From assembly GCF_000209165.1 (NCBI RefSeq), contig NC_009044.1, forward strand, positions 1,612,001-1,676,000: a stretch of 64,000 nt of DNA, read 5' to 3'. Within the stretch, counting starts at the first letter, position 1. Each line of letters starts with the position of its first letter. The translations under genes were made by a program, and so were the position numbers. This document shows, piece after piece, positions 1-10,376 of the stretch. Source of the stretch: Scheffersomyces stipitis CBS 6054 (taxonomy: Eukaryota > Ascomycota > Pichiomycetes > Serinales > Debaryomycetaceae). The notes beneath the pieces were generated by a model. It worked only from the letters and a program-made list of their open reading frames with translations, ran no database searches and was not told where the DNA came from.

Positions 1-1533
1 GAAGATGATGGTGAAGGCAATGATGGTAACTTGAACTATAACTATGCTCAATTCTTAACTATTGACAAGAATTTGTCCAACTGGAGAAATTCGTTGAAAA
101 CCAAGACCATCAACTTATTGCCCTTGGCAGATGAAATGGGCTTACCTAACATTTCCAACATTTCTTCCAATGATCTCTTTCATGAATTAAGAACCGGGAA
201 GTTATCATCAGGTATCACCCATGAAGGTTTACTCAATTACTATTCTACTGGGATCCCGGATATCTATACTGCTTCTCAGTTGATAAAAATTCAGTTGAAC
301 TTCCACTACATATTGATTAGATCCATGAATTATCTTAACTTCATTGTTGACAAGGAATTAACTTATCCATATTATATCGAGATTTCTCATATATCTCGGG
401 AGGTATTGCATTACTTCTTGTTTATATTCGATCACATAAACAAGTCCAATGAGAAAACGATTGATCCGACACCTTCTTCGTCCAATATTGTCATGGAAAG
501 TTTAGGTCTCGATGTAGATGAAGATGGCTTTGTCATTAATGATTTTTCTGTGAAAAGAAGAAAGACTAATGGTTCCGATAGACACAATATCGCTAAGAGA
601 ATTACCAAAGAAATTCCACCTTCGCCATTCAACTATATGTTGAATGGTTTATCTATGACCATTATCAACTTTAAGAAATCTATGATCTTACAATTGTTGT
701 TTCTTTTAATTTGTCAATTGAAGTTCTTCAAACGTAATGATTTTGATTTGATCAGCGACTCCATTCCTTTGTTAAACGAAAGTGTTGAATTGTTCATCAA
801 GATTTTCATCAACTACAAGGTCGGAGTCAATAGAAAGGACCCCAAGAAGGTGAAGGAAGATAAACTCTTCGAAAAACTTATGAATGATCAGTTGCGTGAT
901 GAAATCTTGAAGGACCAAGCCGATAGCGATTTTGACGATGATGACGAAGCAAGCAATGCATATCAAAGCATTGACTGGGATGATGAAGAGATGGACGAAG
1001 ATTTGAAATACTTGAAGATTCTCAAATTCGTAAAATACAAAAGTAACGATATCTTGAACAAACTTATTGGGAAGAACTCTTCAAGTGTTCCGGAACCAAG
1101 TCAAGTCACTCACCATCATCATGTCGAGCAGCCATCTCAGCTTCATGTCCATCCTCACATCGACAGCAATCGTTCATCTTTGTCAAAGCCAACAGGGCCT
1201 CCAATATTGCCTCCGCCTGTTATCAACAACTTCTATGCCAATTCTCCTAGTGCTGGTTCGCCAGGTTTGGGCTCATTCAACAAGATCCCATCTATGTCTA
1301 AGTTCGATTTTCTCCTTTCAGACAATGACTACAGCAACCAAGCGAAATCGCAATCGCATACTCCTCAAGATTATGAGCTAGCCAAGAAAGAGAAACTAGT
1401 CATAAATGACTTAATGAACTTGCGGCACGGATCTCAGGGTAGCAATAAGTATCCTGGACCATCTCTGAATCCCAATTGGATTCATTCGTCGTCCAATTCG
1501 AACACAAACGGATACAATGGTTCAGGGCACTAA
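1..1533 (+). CDS. Probable zinc-cluster transcription factor, C-terminal part (5' truncated)
   Basis: The reading frame is open from base 1, so the gene starts before the window; only about 510 C-terminal residues are visible. The segment with an NW-x-x-SL motif followed by QLNFHYILIRSMNYL resembles the middle homology region of fungal Zn2Cys6 regulators, where a YH-x-x-LILLHRP-like helix occurs. After it come helical hydrophobic segments, an acidic stretch (SDFDDDDEASN, DWDDEEMDEDL) and a low-complexity Ser/Pro/His/Asn tail, as is common in activation regions. The DNA-binding domain would lie upstream and is not seen, so the family call is an inference. I cannot assign a named orthologue. 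Confidence 0.5.
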   Translation, partial: EDDGEGNDGNLNYNYAQFLTIDKNLSNWRNSLKTKTINLLPLADEMGLPNISNISSNDLFHELRTGKLSSGITHEGLLNYYSTGIPDIYTASQLIKIQLNFHYILIRSMNYLNFIVDKELTYPYYIEISHISREVLHYFLFIFDHINKSNEKTIDPTPSSSNIVMESLGLDVDEDGFVINDFSVKRRKTNGSDRHNIAKRITKEIPPSPFNYMLNGLSMTIINFKKSMILQLLFLLICQLKFFKRNDFDLISDSIPLLNESVELFIKIFINYKVGVNRKDPKKVKEDKLFEKLMNDQLRDEILKDQADSDFDDDDEASNAYQSIDWDDEEMDEDLKYLKILKFVKYKSNDILNKLIGKNSSSVPEPSQVTHHHHVEQPSQLHVHPHIDSNRSSLSKPTGPPILPPPVINNFYANSPSAGSPGLGSFNKIPSMSKFDFLLSDNDYSNQAKSQSHTPQDYELAKKEKLVINDLMNLRHGSQGSNKYPGPSLNPNWIHSSSNSNTNGYNGSGH

Positions 1534-2007
1534 TAGGTTATCCGTATTTATTATTGTAAATTACTTAGAAATGCATTTTGTATTTTGCAACAGCGTAGTC
1601 GTGGTTCTAGTGTGATCGGACAAAGAGGCCGAGTATTAAGATTTCCACTTTTTGTTCCTTCACTACCTTCTGGAACACAGCAAAAATAGATAAGGTTTAA
1701 CTGGCTTCGGCTAAAACGGCGAAAAATATGAAATTGAGTCCCGTAGAGTTCGGACTTTATTCCGTATCCAGGTTCATGATGTATTCAGCTGCTTTCGGAC
1801 ATAGACTTCCAAAGGGGAGCTGAATCCATTATATCCTTTAGGAACTTTTCTATTGGACATAGGAGCTCCATTATTGTTGCGAAATTTTGTATGGAACAGT
1901 ATTGAGCCGGGTATATATATGAGTGAATCAGCGAAAATGCTTGCAAGATAAAGTAGTGTACTATTCTTTTAGACTATAAATTAATATATTCAATTAAAAT
2001 AGAAACA
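1534..2007. other. Intergenic region, promoter of the ADP/ATP carrier gene
   Basis: No gene seen. A strong TATA element (GTATATATAT, 1911-1920) lies about 90 bp before the carrier ATG. A TGTTGCGAAATTTTG stretch at 1875-1889 shares TGCGAAATTTTG with the copy of the recurrent motif at 3036-3047. Confidence 0.6.
1911..1920 (+). promoter_or_regulatory. TATA box of ADP/ATP carrier gene
   Basis: GTATATATAT about 90 bp upstream of the ATG at 2008, a normal spacing for a highly expressed yeast gene. Confidence 0.6.
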
Positions 2008-2904
2008 ATGGATTCGTTCTTCGTTGACTTCATGATGGGTGGAGTGTCCGCCGCAGTGTCTAAGACGGCTGCTGCTCCCATTGAGAGAGTCAAGTTGTTG
2101 ATCCAGAACCAGGATGAGATGATCAAGCAAGGTCGTTTGGCCAGAAAATATAATGGGATTATCGAGTGTTTTAGCAGAACAGCATCTGAGGAAGGTATTG
2201 GGTCCTTCTGGAGAGGAAATACTGCTAATGTCATCAGGTACTTCCCTACTCAAGCGTTGAACTTTGCTTTCAAAGACCGTTACAAGAAGATGTTTGGTTT
2301 CAAGAAGGAAGAAGGTTATTGGCCATGGTTTGCTGGTAATTTGGCTTCTGGTGCAATGGCAGGTGCAACATCTCAGGTGTTTGTCTATTCATTGGATTAT
2401 GCAAGGACCAGATTGGCAAACGACGCCAAATCTGCTACAGGGGCTGGTGAGAGACAGTACAAAGGTTTAGTAGATGTCTACAAGCAGACTTTAGCTACAG
2501 ATGGAATTGCTGGGTTGTACAGAGGCTTTGTACCTTCAATTGCTGGTATTATTGTCTACAGAGGTCTTTACTTTGGTCTTTACGATTCCCTCAAACCTGT
2601 TGTCTTGATTGGGCCATTGGAAGGTAACTTCTTGGCCTCTTTTTTGTTAGGTTGGGCTGTCACCACTGGTGCTTCCACTGCCTCTTACCCATTGGACACT
2701 GTCAGAAGAAGAATGATGATGACGTCTGGACAAGCTGTCAAATATAAGGGAACGTTGGATTGTTTCCAACAGATTATTGCTAAAGAAGGCTTTTCGTCTT
2801 TATTCAAGGGTTGTGGTGCCAACATCTTGAGAGGTGTAGCTGGTGCTGGAGTCATTTCGATGTACGATCAATTCCAAATGATCCTTTTTGGAAAGAAGTT
2901 TTAG
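2008..2904 (+). CDS. PET9: Mitochondrial ADP/ATP carrier
   Basis: Exchanges cytosolic ADP for matrix ATP across the inner mitochondrial membrane. The 298-residue protein has the three repeats of the mitochondrial carrier family, each with a P-x-D/E-x-x-K/R type signature ([29 protein letters not shown]). The diagnostic nucleotide-carrier motif RRRMMM is intact near residue 235. The start codon has a good context (AGAAACAATGG). The protein is slightly shorter than the main Saccharomyces carrier (Pet9, about 318 residues) because the N-terminal extension is short. Orthology to PET9 versus AAC1/AAC3 cannot be fixed from sequence alone; the family call is secure. Confidence 0.95.
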   Translation: MDSFFVDFMMGGVSAAVSKTAAAPIERVKLLIQNQDEMIKQGRLARKYNGIIECFSRTASEEGIGSFWRGNTANVIRYFPTQALNFAFKDRYKKMFGFKKEEGYWPWFAGNLASGAMAGATSQVFVYSLDYARTRLANDAKSATGAGERQYKGLVDVYKQTLATDGIAGLYRGFVPSIAGIIVYRGLYFGLYDSLKPVVLIGPLEGNFLASFLLGWAVTTGASTASYPLDTVRRRMMMTSGQAVKYKGTLDCFQQIIAKEGFSSLFKGCGANILRGVAGAGVISMYDQFQMILFGKKF

Positions 2905-3653
2905 AGTAGAGAATATAAAGATCTTGAGAGACACATAGAATCTTACTTAAGTAATATCTAGTAATCACATGTTTTTTTTTTTCTTGATGGCTCTTTCCGT
3001 AGACTTACATCTAGTTATGCAATCTTGAAAATGGCTGCGAAATTTTGAAAATTCAAATACCACAAAATCACCACACTTCTTGCAACAGGAATATAGATAT
3101 TCAGAATATCAACGTCAACCATTACAAGATTAATTATTCAAATCAAAACACTATAATTTAATTTCCACTTTGTAGGAAGAGAATCGACTCTGAAAGCGTG
3201 TTATCACAGTTTTTCCCGAATCCAATGTGTTTCTCAAAGAAAGTTATGAATGCAAAAGTAAAAAAGTATTCTTAATTTTTAATTTAAAACAGTTCAGCAA
3301 CACATTCGTAAGAAAGTCTGAAAACATTTAAGGATATTCATTTGATAGGGAAGTTTTAAACTGGTCTTCCAGATTTCAGTTTAAAACACTACAGACATTT
3401 GATCTCATGTATTTTCCGATTTCTTTTGACTCTTTTTTTAACGTAGTGGCATACATTGAACATACTAACCCATATAAACAGCTATAAACTAGAGATAAAG
3501 GCCATTATCACCCAATGTAGCATGGGCCAACCAAGAGGAAACCCAAAGGGTGAAAATTTTTGGCTATATATCTTAAGAAATGGAGGTCACGTGATCCAAA
3601 ACGTGACTTAATAATTGTGTATTTTTCGTTCACACTTTTCATTCAACCAAGAA
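2905..3653. other. Intergenic region between carrier gene and tRNA-Lys
   Basis: No gene seen. It contains one exact GGCTGCGAAA motif (3033-3042), a CACGTG box (3588-3593) 60 bp before the tRNA, and an isolated TACTAAC (3463-3469) with no matching 5' splice site or downstream exon. Confidence 0.5.
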
Positions 3654-3734
3654 GCCTGGTTAGCTCAATCGGTAGAGCGTTTGACTCTTAAGTTAGACAT
3701 CAAAAGGTTGCGGGTTCGACCCCCGCATCGGGCT
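3654..3734 (+). tRNA. tRNA-Lys (anticodon CTT) with an 8-nt intron
   Basis: The cloverleaf folds by eye: acceptor GCCTGGT/ATCGGGC (with two G-T wobbles), D arm GCTC/GAGC, T arm GCGGG/CCCGC. The A box TAGCTCAATCGG and B box GGTTCGACCCC match Pol III promoters. The anticodon stem TTTGA (3680-3684) pairs with TCAAA (3700-3704) only if 8 nt are removed after position 37, giving the 7-nt loop CTCTTAA with anticodon CTT at 3687-3689. The proposed intron is AGTTAGAC (3691-3698) at the canonical 37/38 position. Without splicing, the loop would have 15 nt. Confidence 0.9.
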
Positions 3735-4108
3735 TATTTTTTTCTTGAATCATTTTATAACTTCTTTTTTGCAATTCTGTCTGTACTCTTCTTTCTACTG
3801 AAAGCCTACATTTCTAGATACGCTTTTGTTCAAAACGGCCTTCATAAGACTATATACTAATTTTAAAAACCAAGATGTATGTAAATGATGAAGTTCAGTG
3901 GAAAAGCAAACATGGGCCAAACGACTTTTAGTAGAATTGAAGTCAATAAATACTTAGACACCTCAGGCGGTGTGCGTTCCATACAAAAGGCAAAAAGCAA
4001 CCAGATTCGTGAATTAAGATGTCATGAGTAGTAGAATAAGTCATGAAGTAGTACAATATACTCGTAGTTGTACACTCTTTCTTAGGTGAAACCTGTTCAG
4101 TGAGGTGC
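3735..4108. other. Intergenic region between tRNA-Lys and ILV2 3' end
   Basis: No coding potential recognised; it holds the Pol III terminator and the ILV2 3' flank. Confidence 0.5.
3737..3743 (+). terminator. Pol III terminator of tRNA-Lys
   Basis: Seven T residues directly after the tRNA 3' end. Confidence 0.8.
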
Positions 4109-6145
4109 TTAATGCTTTCCACCAGTTCTTTCATTTCTCAATTCCTTTTGCTGTTTTTCGGTTTCAGCGTCCCAGAGGATGAAGTCGTCTAATGCACTTC
4201 CAGCTGGCACCATAGGCAAGACTGGCACCTTCTTTTCGACAATGACTTCCAACAAAACAGGGCCCTTAGCATCCAAGAAGGCTTTCACTCCGCTCTTTAA
4301 CTCTTCCTGTGTGGAAATTCTGATTCCTTGCACTCCCATGGCATCAGCCAACTTCATGAAGTCTGGGTTGCTTTGGTGGGTGTGAGAGTATCTGTGTTCG
4401 TAGAAAAGAGACTGCCATTGTGTCACCATACCCTGTTCTTCGTTGTTCAAGACACAGACCTTGACCGGAGCTCCAGCTTGCACAGCTGAAGACAATTCGG
4501 TAAGAGTCATGTTGAACGAGGCATCTCCATCAATATCGATGACAATGGCATCGGGTTTACCGATTTGGGCACCAATGGCAGCAGGCAATCCATAACCCAT
4601 GGTTCCCAAACCACCAGATGTGATCATGGTTCTAGGTTTGGTCCATGTGAAATGTTGGGCTGCCCACATCTGATGCTGGCCGACACCGGTGGTGACGATG
4701 ACTTCCTTGTTGTAAGTAGAAGACTGTTCAGAGATTTCTTTGATCAAGGTCTGGGGCTTGATTAAAGAGCCTGGAGTCTCAAGCTGGTAGGCATATGGGT
4801 ACTTCTCTTTCCATTCGTTGATTTTACCCAACCATTGTGGTCTTTCAGCCACAGGCTTAACCAATGGAATGAAAGAACGCAAGTTAGCAGTGAGGTCTCC
4901 TTCCACAGCTTCTGTGGCTTCTACGACCTTGTTGATGTTCTTGGGAGAAATTTCAAAGTGGATGATACCACCTCTGCCTTCCGAAGCAGCGAGTTTAGCT
5001 TCTGGGGCGAACTTGTTGATATTACCAGTGACTCTGTCGTCAAATCTGGCACCAAGAGCAATTATACAATCGGCATCTTGCATGGCAGTGTTGGCAGCAG
5101 CGTGTCCGTGCATTCCCAACATGTCCAAGGACTTAGGGTCTCTTTGGTCAAAGGCTCCAAGACCTTGTAAGGTGGTCGTGACGGGAATGTTGGCCTTGTC
5201 AGACAACTCCTTCAACAACTTGGGACCATCCTCGTGGTTGAGAACACCGGCACCGGCGTAGATGATTGGCTTCTTGGCTACGTTCAACAAGTTGGCCGAA
5301 CGAGCAATGGCACCCATGGTGAACTCGTTTTGGGCCTCCTTAGTAATCTGCTGAAGAGCATTAGAAGGTAAGGTCGAGTTGATGGGAATGGCTTCTCTCA
5401 AGATAGCAGCAGTAACGTCCTTTGGCAAATCGACCAAGACAGGACCTGGTCTTCCAGAAGTAGCAATCTCGAAGGCCTCGTTGATTCTTCTGGGCAACTC
5501 AGCAACATTCTTGACCATAACGTTCCATTTGGTACAACTACGCGAGATACCAACGACATCGGCTTCCTGGAAGGCATCAGTACCAATGGCAGTGGTAGGT
5601 ACTTGACCTGTGAATACAACCAATGGAACACCGTCCATGAGAGCATCAGCCAATGGCGTGATGACGTTGGTAGCACCCGGTCCAGAAGTCACAAGGACAA
5701 CACCAGGCTTGCCGGTGGCACGGGCGTAACCTTCAGCCATATGGCCAGCACCCTGCTCGTGTCTGGGAAGAACAAATTTGAACTTGTCTGAGTTGTAGAT
5801 GGCATCGAAGACTGGCAAGATGGCACCACCAGCGTAGCCGAAAACGGTATCGACGTTGTGCCTGAGCATCATTTCGTGGAAGATTTCACCTCCAGTAAGC
5901 CCGATGAAGGAGTCGTCCATGACAAAGTCGTTCTTTTTGCGCTGGGTAGGGTAAGATTGTGGCTGTCTGATGTCTGCAGCATTGAATGCTGGCAGAGGAG
6001 TAGGTCTGGAAGTAGCTGACATGGTAGCGTTGTGCAATTTGGTGTTAGAGAGGGCTCTGATGGCGTATCGGGAACCGGAGCTCCTTGAAAGTGCAGCTCT
6101 GGCCATGGATTTTTGCACGCTTCTGAGGTTTTTGGACATCATCAT
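4109..6145 (-). CDS. ILV2: Acetolactate synthase catalytic subunit, mitochondrial
   Basis: Thiamine-diphosphate enzyme that makes acetolactate or acetohydroxybutyrate, the first common step of valine, leucine and isoleucine synthesis, in mitochondria. Full length at 678 residues. About 60 N-terminal residues are rich in Arg/Ser and lack acids, fitting a targeting peptide. The catalytic Glu lies in PRHEQGAGHMAEGYAR; the ThDP/Mg motif runs from GDASFNMT to LNNEEQGM. The SGPGATN and FAD-linked central region are intact. Three in-frame Met codons stand together at the start; I use the first. Two Gcn4-type heptamers upstream suggest amino-acid starvation control. Confidence 0.97.
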   Translation of the reverse strand: MMMSKNLRSVQKSMARAALSRSSGSRYAIRALSNTKLHNATMSATSRPTPLPAFNAADIRQPQSYPTQRKKNDFVMDDSFIGLTGGEIFHEMMLRHNVDTVFGYAGGAILPVFDAIYNSDKFKFVLPRHEQGAGHMAEGYARATGKPGVVLVTSGPGATNVITPLADALMDGVPLVVFTGQVPTTAIGTDAFQEADVVGISRSCTKWNVMVKNVAELPRRINEAFEIATSGRPGPVLVDLPKDVTAAILREAIPINSTLPSNALQQITKEAQNEFTMGAIARSANLLNVAKKPIIYAGAGVLNHEDGPKLLKELSDKANIPVTTTLQGLGAFDQRDPKSLDMLGMHGHAAANTAMQDADCIIALGARFDDRVTGNINKFAPEAKLAASEGRGGIIHFEISPKNINKVVEATEAVEGDLTANLRSFIPLVKPVAERPQWLGKINEWKEKYPYAYQLETPGSLIKPQTLIKEISEQSSTYNKEVIVTTGVGQHQMWAAQHFTWTKPRTMITSGGLGTMGYGLPAAIGAQIGKPDAIVIDIDGDASFNMTLTELSSAVQAGAPVKVCVLNNEEQGMVTQWQSLFYEHRYSHTHQSNPDFMKLADAMGVQGIRISTQEELKSGVKAFLDAKGPVLLEVIVEKKVPVLPMVPAGSALDDFILWDAETEKQQKELRNERTGGKH

Positions 6146-6164
6146 GAAGTGAAAAATTGGCTTG

Positions 6165-6171
6165 TGACTCA
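6165..6171. promoter_or_regulatory. Gcn4-type site (TGACTCA) near ILV2 start
   Basis: Perfect palindromic-class TGACTCA heptamer, 20 bp before the ILV2 ATG. Its position may place it inside the leader, so function is uncertain. Confidence 0.45.
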
Positions 6172-6361
6172 GTGATAAAATCTGAAAAATTGACGATAGA
6201 CAAGGAATATGGAGATGTGGGGCCCGTAGGAGCTTTCTGAGCTGGATAGACGACGTGGATCGAGCCTGAAGTCAGCAATAGGAGTGGAGCTGGAAGAAAA
6301 AACCACGTAAAAGAAATACCGTAGAGATCAACAGTTGTTATTTGAACTGAAATATGGAGGA

Positions 6362-6368
6362 TGAGTCA
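6362..6368. promoter_or_regulatory. Gcn4-type site (TGAGTCA) in ILV2 promoter
   Basis: Perfect TGAGTCA about 217 bp upstream of the ILV2 ATG, where Gcn4 sites of amino-acid synthesis genes usually lie. Confidence 0.6.
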
Positions 6369-7215
6369 AGATTTTTCACCCAGGAATTTTTCACTGAGGA
6401 GAGCGTTAACGGAAAGGAGTGCATACGGATGGAGCGAAATGCCCGCTCGAACGGAGAAGAGAAATGATCAAAGTGGGGCGATATGCAGGGAACGATTTAG
6501 GAGGGAGCCGAGTGAGAGATCTGAGAGGAGATTATAACGTCACGTGACAAGATAGTGACGAGATAAATTTTATATATGGAGGTGCTGTCGTGCCGGTGAC
6601 TTCATAATGGTATACAGTAGGTGGTGCTGTGATCTTACGATGATGGAGTTTCTGACTGTGACTTTTCAATTTGTCAGAGCCTCTGCTTCAAAATTGTATC
6701 TTTCTACGATTTGAAAAATCTGCTAACTAGAATCTGCGGTTTTCTTCCAGCCGTGCAGCGACTTCCGACCATACAAAGGGAGTTCCGAGCAAGTCAGCAT
6801 TCGTGAATCTACGAAGTATGGAAAGGGCCGAAGCTTGGAGTAGATACAGTTACCGGGGAAGCGATGTGTAATTACTGTAGGACACATCTTGTTCACTTGT
6901 AATTTCGTATATTTGCAGATTAGTATGGCTTTGCCTGAGATATGAGAGTGGCATACGGAAGAAGTACGAACCAGGATGTTCATCTTGAACCAGGATGTTC
7001 ACCTTGAAGAAATTGTTGCTGGATATGTGTATGGTCTGCTATGTAGTTGTTAAATGAAGTTGTAGTCTTCATGAATCCTGCTATATGTGTTATGAATACG
7101 GCCTTACGTTGCATTCGAGTCTTATCTCTATTCTTCTACGACAACTCTCATTAAAATTGACCATTGCTCCTTTCGGATCTACAAGTCTATTACCTTCTAA
7201 TTGTTTATTACTTCT

Positions 7216-8766
7216 TTATCTACTTTTTTCAGGTGCAACTGGTACTCCTGCCTTTTCGTCGATTCGTACCTTGTCATCACTTACATCACCATGGTTGGCT
7301 GTAGAAGTGTTCGACGATTCGTTAACACCTTGGAATACCTCCGCAGCTGATGCGTCTGTGCCATGGAAGGCTTTGCTATCAACTCTGCTCAACTGAGGCT
7401 GTAAGTTGGGGTTGACGTTGGGGTTGCCCCAGTCCAAGAAGTCTCTTCTGACTTCAACGTAGTCGTAGGCAAACTCACCGATCTGGTCTTCATCTACACC
7501 AACTTCTTCAGCGTTGTAGTCGATTCTCAAATGTAAGCCTGGAATCTTGTCAATGACAAAACACAAGATGGCAGTGACAACCCCAGAGTAAGCGGCAGTA
7601 GCCAAAATGTAGGCAATCTGGATGTACAACTGCTTCCAGTTGTGGTCGAGCCAGCCACCCTCGTGGTCAGTGACGTTGTCATAACCAATCACAGTTGAAG
7701 AACCAAAGAGTGCATTGAAGAGCAAACCAACTACACCAGCGATTCCGTGCTCAGCTAACACATCAAGAGAATCGTCAACTCTACAGAGGTACTTGATCTT
7801 AGTCGACAAGTTACAGACGATACCAGCCGTGATGCCCAAAATTACAGATGCCCACAATGGAATCATACCTGACGAAGGAGTAGCTGCCACAAGCCCGGAA
7901 ATACAACCAGAGCAGACGGCGACCATGGACCACTTGTTTTCCAAACGGAAATCGAGCAAACACCAGGCAATAGCACCAAAAGCACCACAAAGATGAGTGT
8001 TCATCATGGAGTAAGGCACCTTGATCGAAGCATTAGCACATGAAAAACCGTTGAAAAACAACCAGCCGACGTACAAAAGCGATGTTCCCAAGAAGATGGT
8101 AGATATGTTGTGAGGACGGTAGTTGATCATCAAGGTTTCGTTTCTTCTACCCAAAAATGCCGAAAACACGAACGCAGAAACACCTGAGAGAATTTCAACC
8201 GGACCTCCACCAGCATAATCGAGAACACCAGACTTGAAGTTGGCAGCCCAGCCACCACCCCAAATCCAGAAAACTACAGGACAGTACACCACGGTAGCCC
8301 AGCAGAACAAAAAGATCATGGAGGGCAAGAAACGACCTCTTTCTGCTACACAGCCACCAGCCAAAATAGCCAAAGTGACCAAGAGAAACTGGAGCTGGAA
8401 AATTGCAAAAGCGATTTCGGGATAGTCTGAGTCAGGACCGGATTTGCCCAACAAGTTCTTGAAACCAAAGAAGTGCAAGTCACCAATGAACGGATTGGTG
8501 GAGGTGGGCGAAAAGGCCAAAGAATAGCCCCAGAAGTACCACTGGAAAACTCCAATGAATGACGACATGATGACAATCCAGATCATCGACAATGCAGACT
8601 TTCTTCTGGCCAAACCAGAATAGAGAAACGCCAAACCGGGCACCATAATCCAGATAATGGACGAGGCTACAGTGAAGACAAGAACCATGCTTTCGTCGTA
8701 GTCTTCGTCTTCAGCAAAGAGCTTTCTTCTGGCCAAACCCAGAACTGCTTGTTTTATTTGTGACAT
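7216..8766 (-). CDS. MEP1: Ammonium transporter of Mep1/Mep3 type
   Basis: Amt/Mep/Rh-family permease of 516 residues for ammonium uptake at the plasma membrane. About eleven membrane segments run from residue 27 to 410, followed by a hydrophilic cytosolic tail. Signature elements include the conserved Asp in LDYAGGGP (D183) and the second pore His in LAEHGIAGVVG (H340). The first twin-His position is Glu (E191, in GGPVEILSG). In Saccharomyces this Glu marks Mep1 and Mep3, whereas Mep2 has His, so this copy is the Mep1/3 class and less likely the ammonium-sensing Mep2 type. Symbol given by class, not proven orthology. A TATATATA element near 9085 could be its distal promoter. Confidence 0.9.
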   Translation of the reverse strand: MSQIKQAVLGLARRKLFAEDEDYDESMVLVFTVASSIIWIMVPGLAFLYSGLARRKSALSMIWIVIMSSFIGVFQWYFWGYSLAFSPTSTNPFIGDLHFFGFKNLLGKSGPDSDYPEIAFAIFQLQFLLVTLAILAGGCVAERGRFLPSMIFLFCWATVVYCPVVFWIWGGGWAANFKSGVLDYAGGGPVEILSGVSAFVFSAFLGRRNETLMINYRPHNISTIFLGTSLLYVGWLFFNGFSCANASIKVPYSMMNTHLCGAFGAIAWCLLDFRLENKWSMVAVCSGCISGLVAATPSSGMIPLWASVILGITAGIVCNLSTKIKYLCRVDDSLDVLAEHGIAGVVGLLFNALFGSSTVIGYDNVTDHEGGWLDHNWKQLYIQIAYILATAAYSGVVTAILCFVIDKIPGLHLRIDYNAEEVGVDEDQIGEFAYDYVEVRRDFLDWGNPNVNPNLQPQLSRVDSKAFHGTDASAAEVFQGVNESSNTSTANHGDVSDDKVRIDEKAGVPVAPEKSR

Positions 8767-10376
8767 GATGCAGACTTTTTCTTATGAATTGAAGTATAAT
8801 GAGGAAAACTAATAGTAGCTATGACAATGGCAGATATTAGAGGGCTAAAAGCTGGATGTCAGTCTAGGAGATGGTAGTTCTATATCGATATCAGTACTCG
8901 ACAATGCAGTTTAGTGAAATACCAAAAAATGGAATATGAAGTTAATGAAATGAGAATGGAGAAACCGAAAGTTTCAATGAACCAAATGAAAAGTAACAGA
9001 TTAAGGAAATGAGAATGAAAATGAAAATGAAAAACTGGCAAAAGGAGTATACGAATTGTGAGTCGAAATGGAGATTCAATTTAGTATATATAACGCCAGC
9101 TAGTAGTGGTTGAGAGAAAGAAGAGAAGAAAAAAAAAAGACTAATAAATTAATTAGCTTTCCAGATTATGGAAGCACCTCAGGAATAATAATAGTAATCA
9201 CGATATAATATTAATTAATTATTACACTGTGATTATTACATGGTAATCTTTGATTTGCCAGACTTTCATCTTCCGCCTGCCAGGCACAATAAAAAAAATT
9301 GTAAAGTGCAAACAGACCGCATGCGTTTCTGTACTAAACCAAACCAGAAGGTGACTGTTAATCATCCTGGGATTTTATTTTTTGTTTTGTTAATCGAATA
9401 TTTTAGCTGCAGCCGGGGGTGTTTGCGACCCAAAGATGTAAATTGCTTTTTCGCGGCCCGACCAATTAAATGCGAATATCCTATCAATCGCTTGCAGGTT
9501 GACTCGCTGGCTACCGGTGATCTTTGCAGGTTGGGTCCTTATCGCTCAGGTAATTTACTTTCTCCCAGAAACCGATGCCCTGTTCGTCTGTGTGCCGGAC
9601 AAATATACGCTGTCAGGTTTGTCTCCTGCAGATACCGCCGGCCGCAAATTACTGAGAAACTTCAGTGTTCTTCATTTATTGCACCTCTCCTACCAGAACG
9701 TCGCAAACCTCAGAAAGGAGGAATAGGATCATAAAGGAGAGCTCATTATCCTGATCTGAGTTCGTTCTCGAATAGTTACTTTCTCCTGGAGAATATTATC
9801 ATACTTTGGTTCCTTCTGTAGTTCAAATGAATCGCTTGTCAGTGTTGCTCTCTGAAGTCCCTTTTAGCCGCTTGTTTAGCTTTATATAGAAGGTAGGAAG
9901 ATAGTCTAGGGCTTAGCAATATTCAGTTAGAATTTGCACCCAATTTATTGGTTTCACATCGGACTGGAATATGCAGAGGCATATGGAAGTTTATGTTTAC
10001 ACCTGGTTCTCCAGAGCAGAACATCTGAACAGAGGTTTCTGACATATAGCTCTCTATACAAGCACTGGTACAGGCGGTAAACCAGAGGATAAACCCGATT
10101 TCTTGCATAGGAACTGCAATTTATAGAATTTAAAGTTTCTGAGAGACATTGTTCACCTGAATCATGAGGCACCAATCAAGCTTATGGCCTGCAATTTGCT
10201 GACAGTGATTGCACGAACAATTCTCTTCTTGAAAGCCACTGAAAGTTAGATAAGACAAATAGAATTTCAGTAAAACCCGAGATTGAAAGCTAAAACCTAC
10301 TATTTATAGGAGAGACACTCTCACTCCACAAGTTGCTTTCATTCGTCGTTGGAATTCACTACAAAGTAGGTCAGAT
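8767..10376. other. Long intergenic region upstream of ammonium transporter
   Basis: About 1.6 kb without a supported gene. The part next to the transporter is purine-rich and AT-rich. A 164-codon ORF at 9240-9734 has random-looking composition and no recognisable domain. A TATTTATAGG element near 10302 may serve the ORF that starts at 10377. Confidence 0.4.

Larger units (their letters stand above)
6146..7215. other. Intergenic region upstream of ILV2, downstream of ammonium transporter
   Basis: ILV2 promoter: two Gcn4-type heptamers, CACGTG at 6541-6546 and TATATATA-like sequence near 6570. The rest up to 7215 shows no convincing gene; small ORFs there lack family signal. Confidence 0.5.

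Noticed and set aside
3463..3480. TACTAAC followed by AG before the tRNA gene
   Set aside because: No 5' splice site and no open frame after it; one such 7-mer per several kb is expected by chance.
9240..9734. 164-codon plus-strand ORF
   Set aside because: Cys/Arg-rich random composition, no domain, no promoter-like context.
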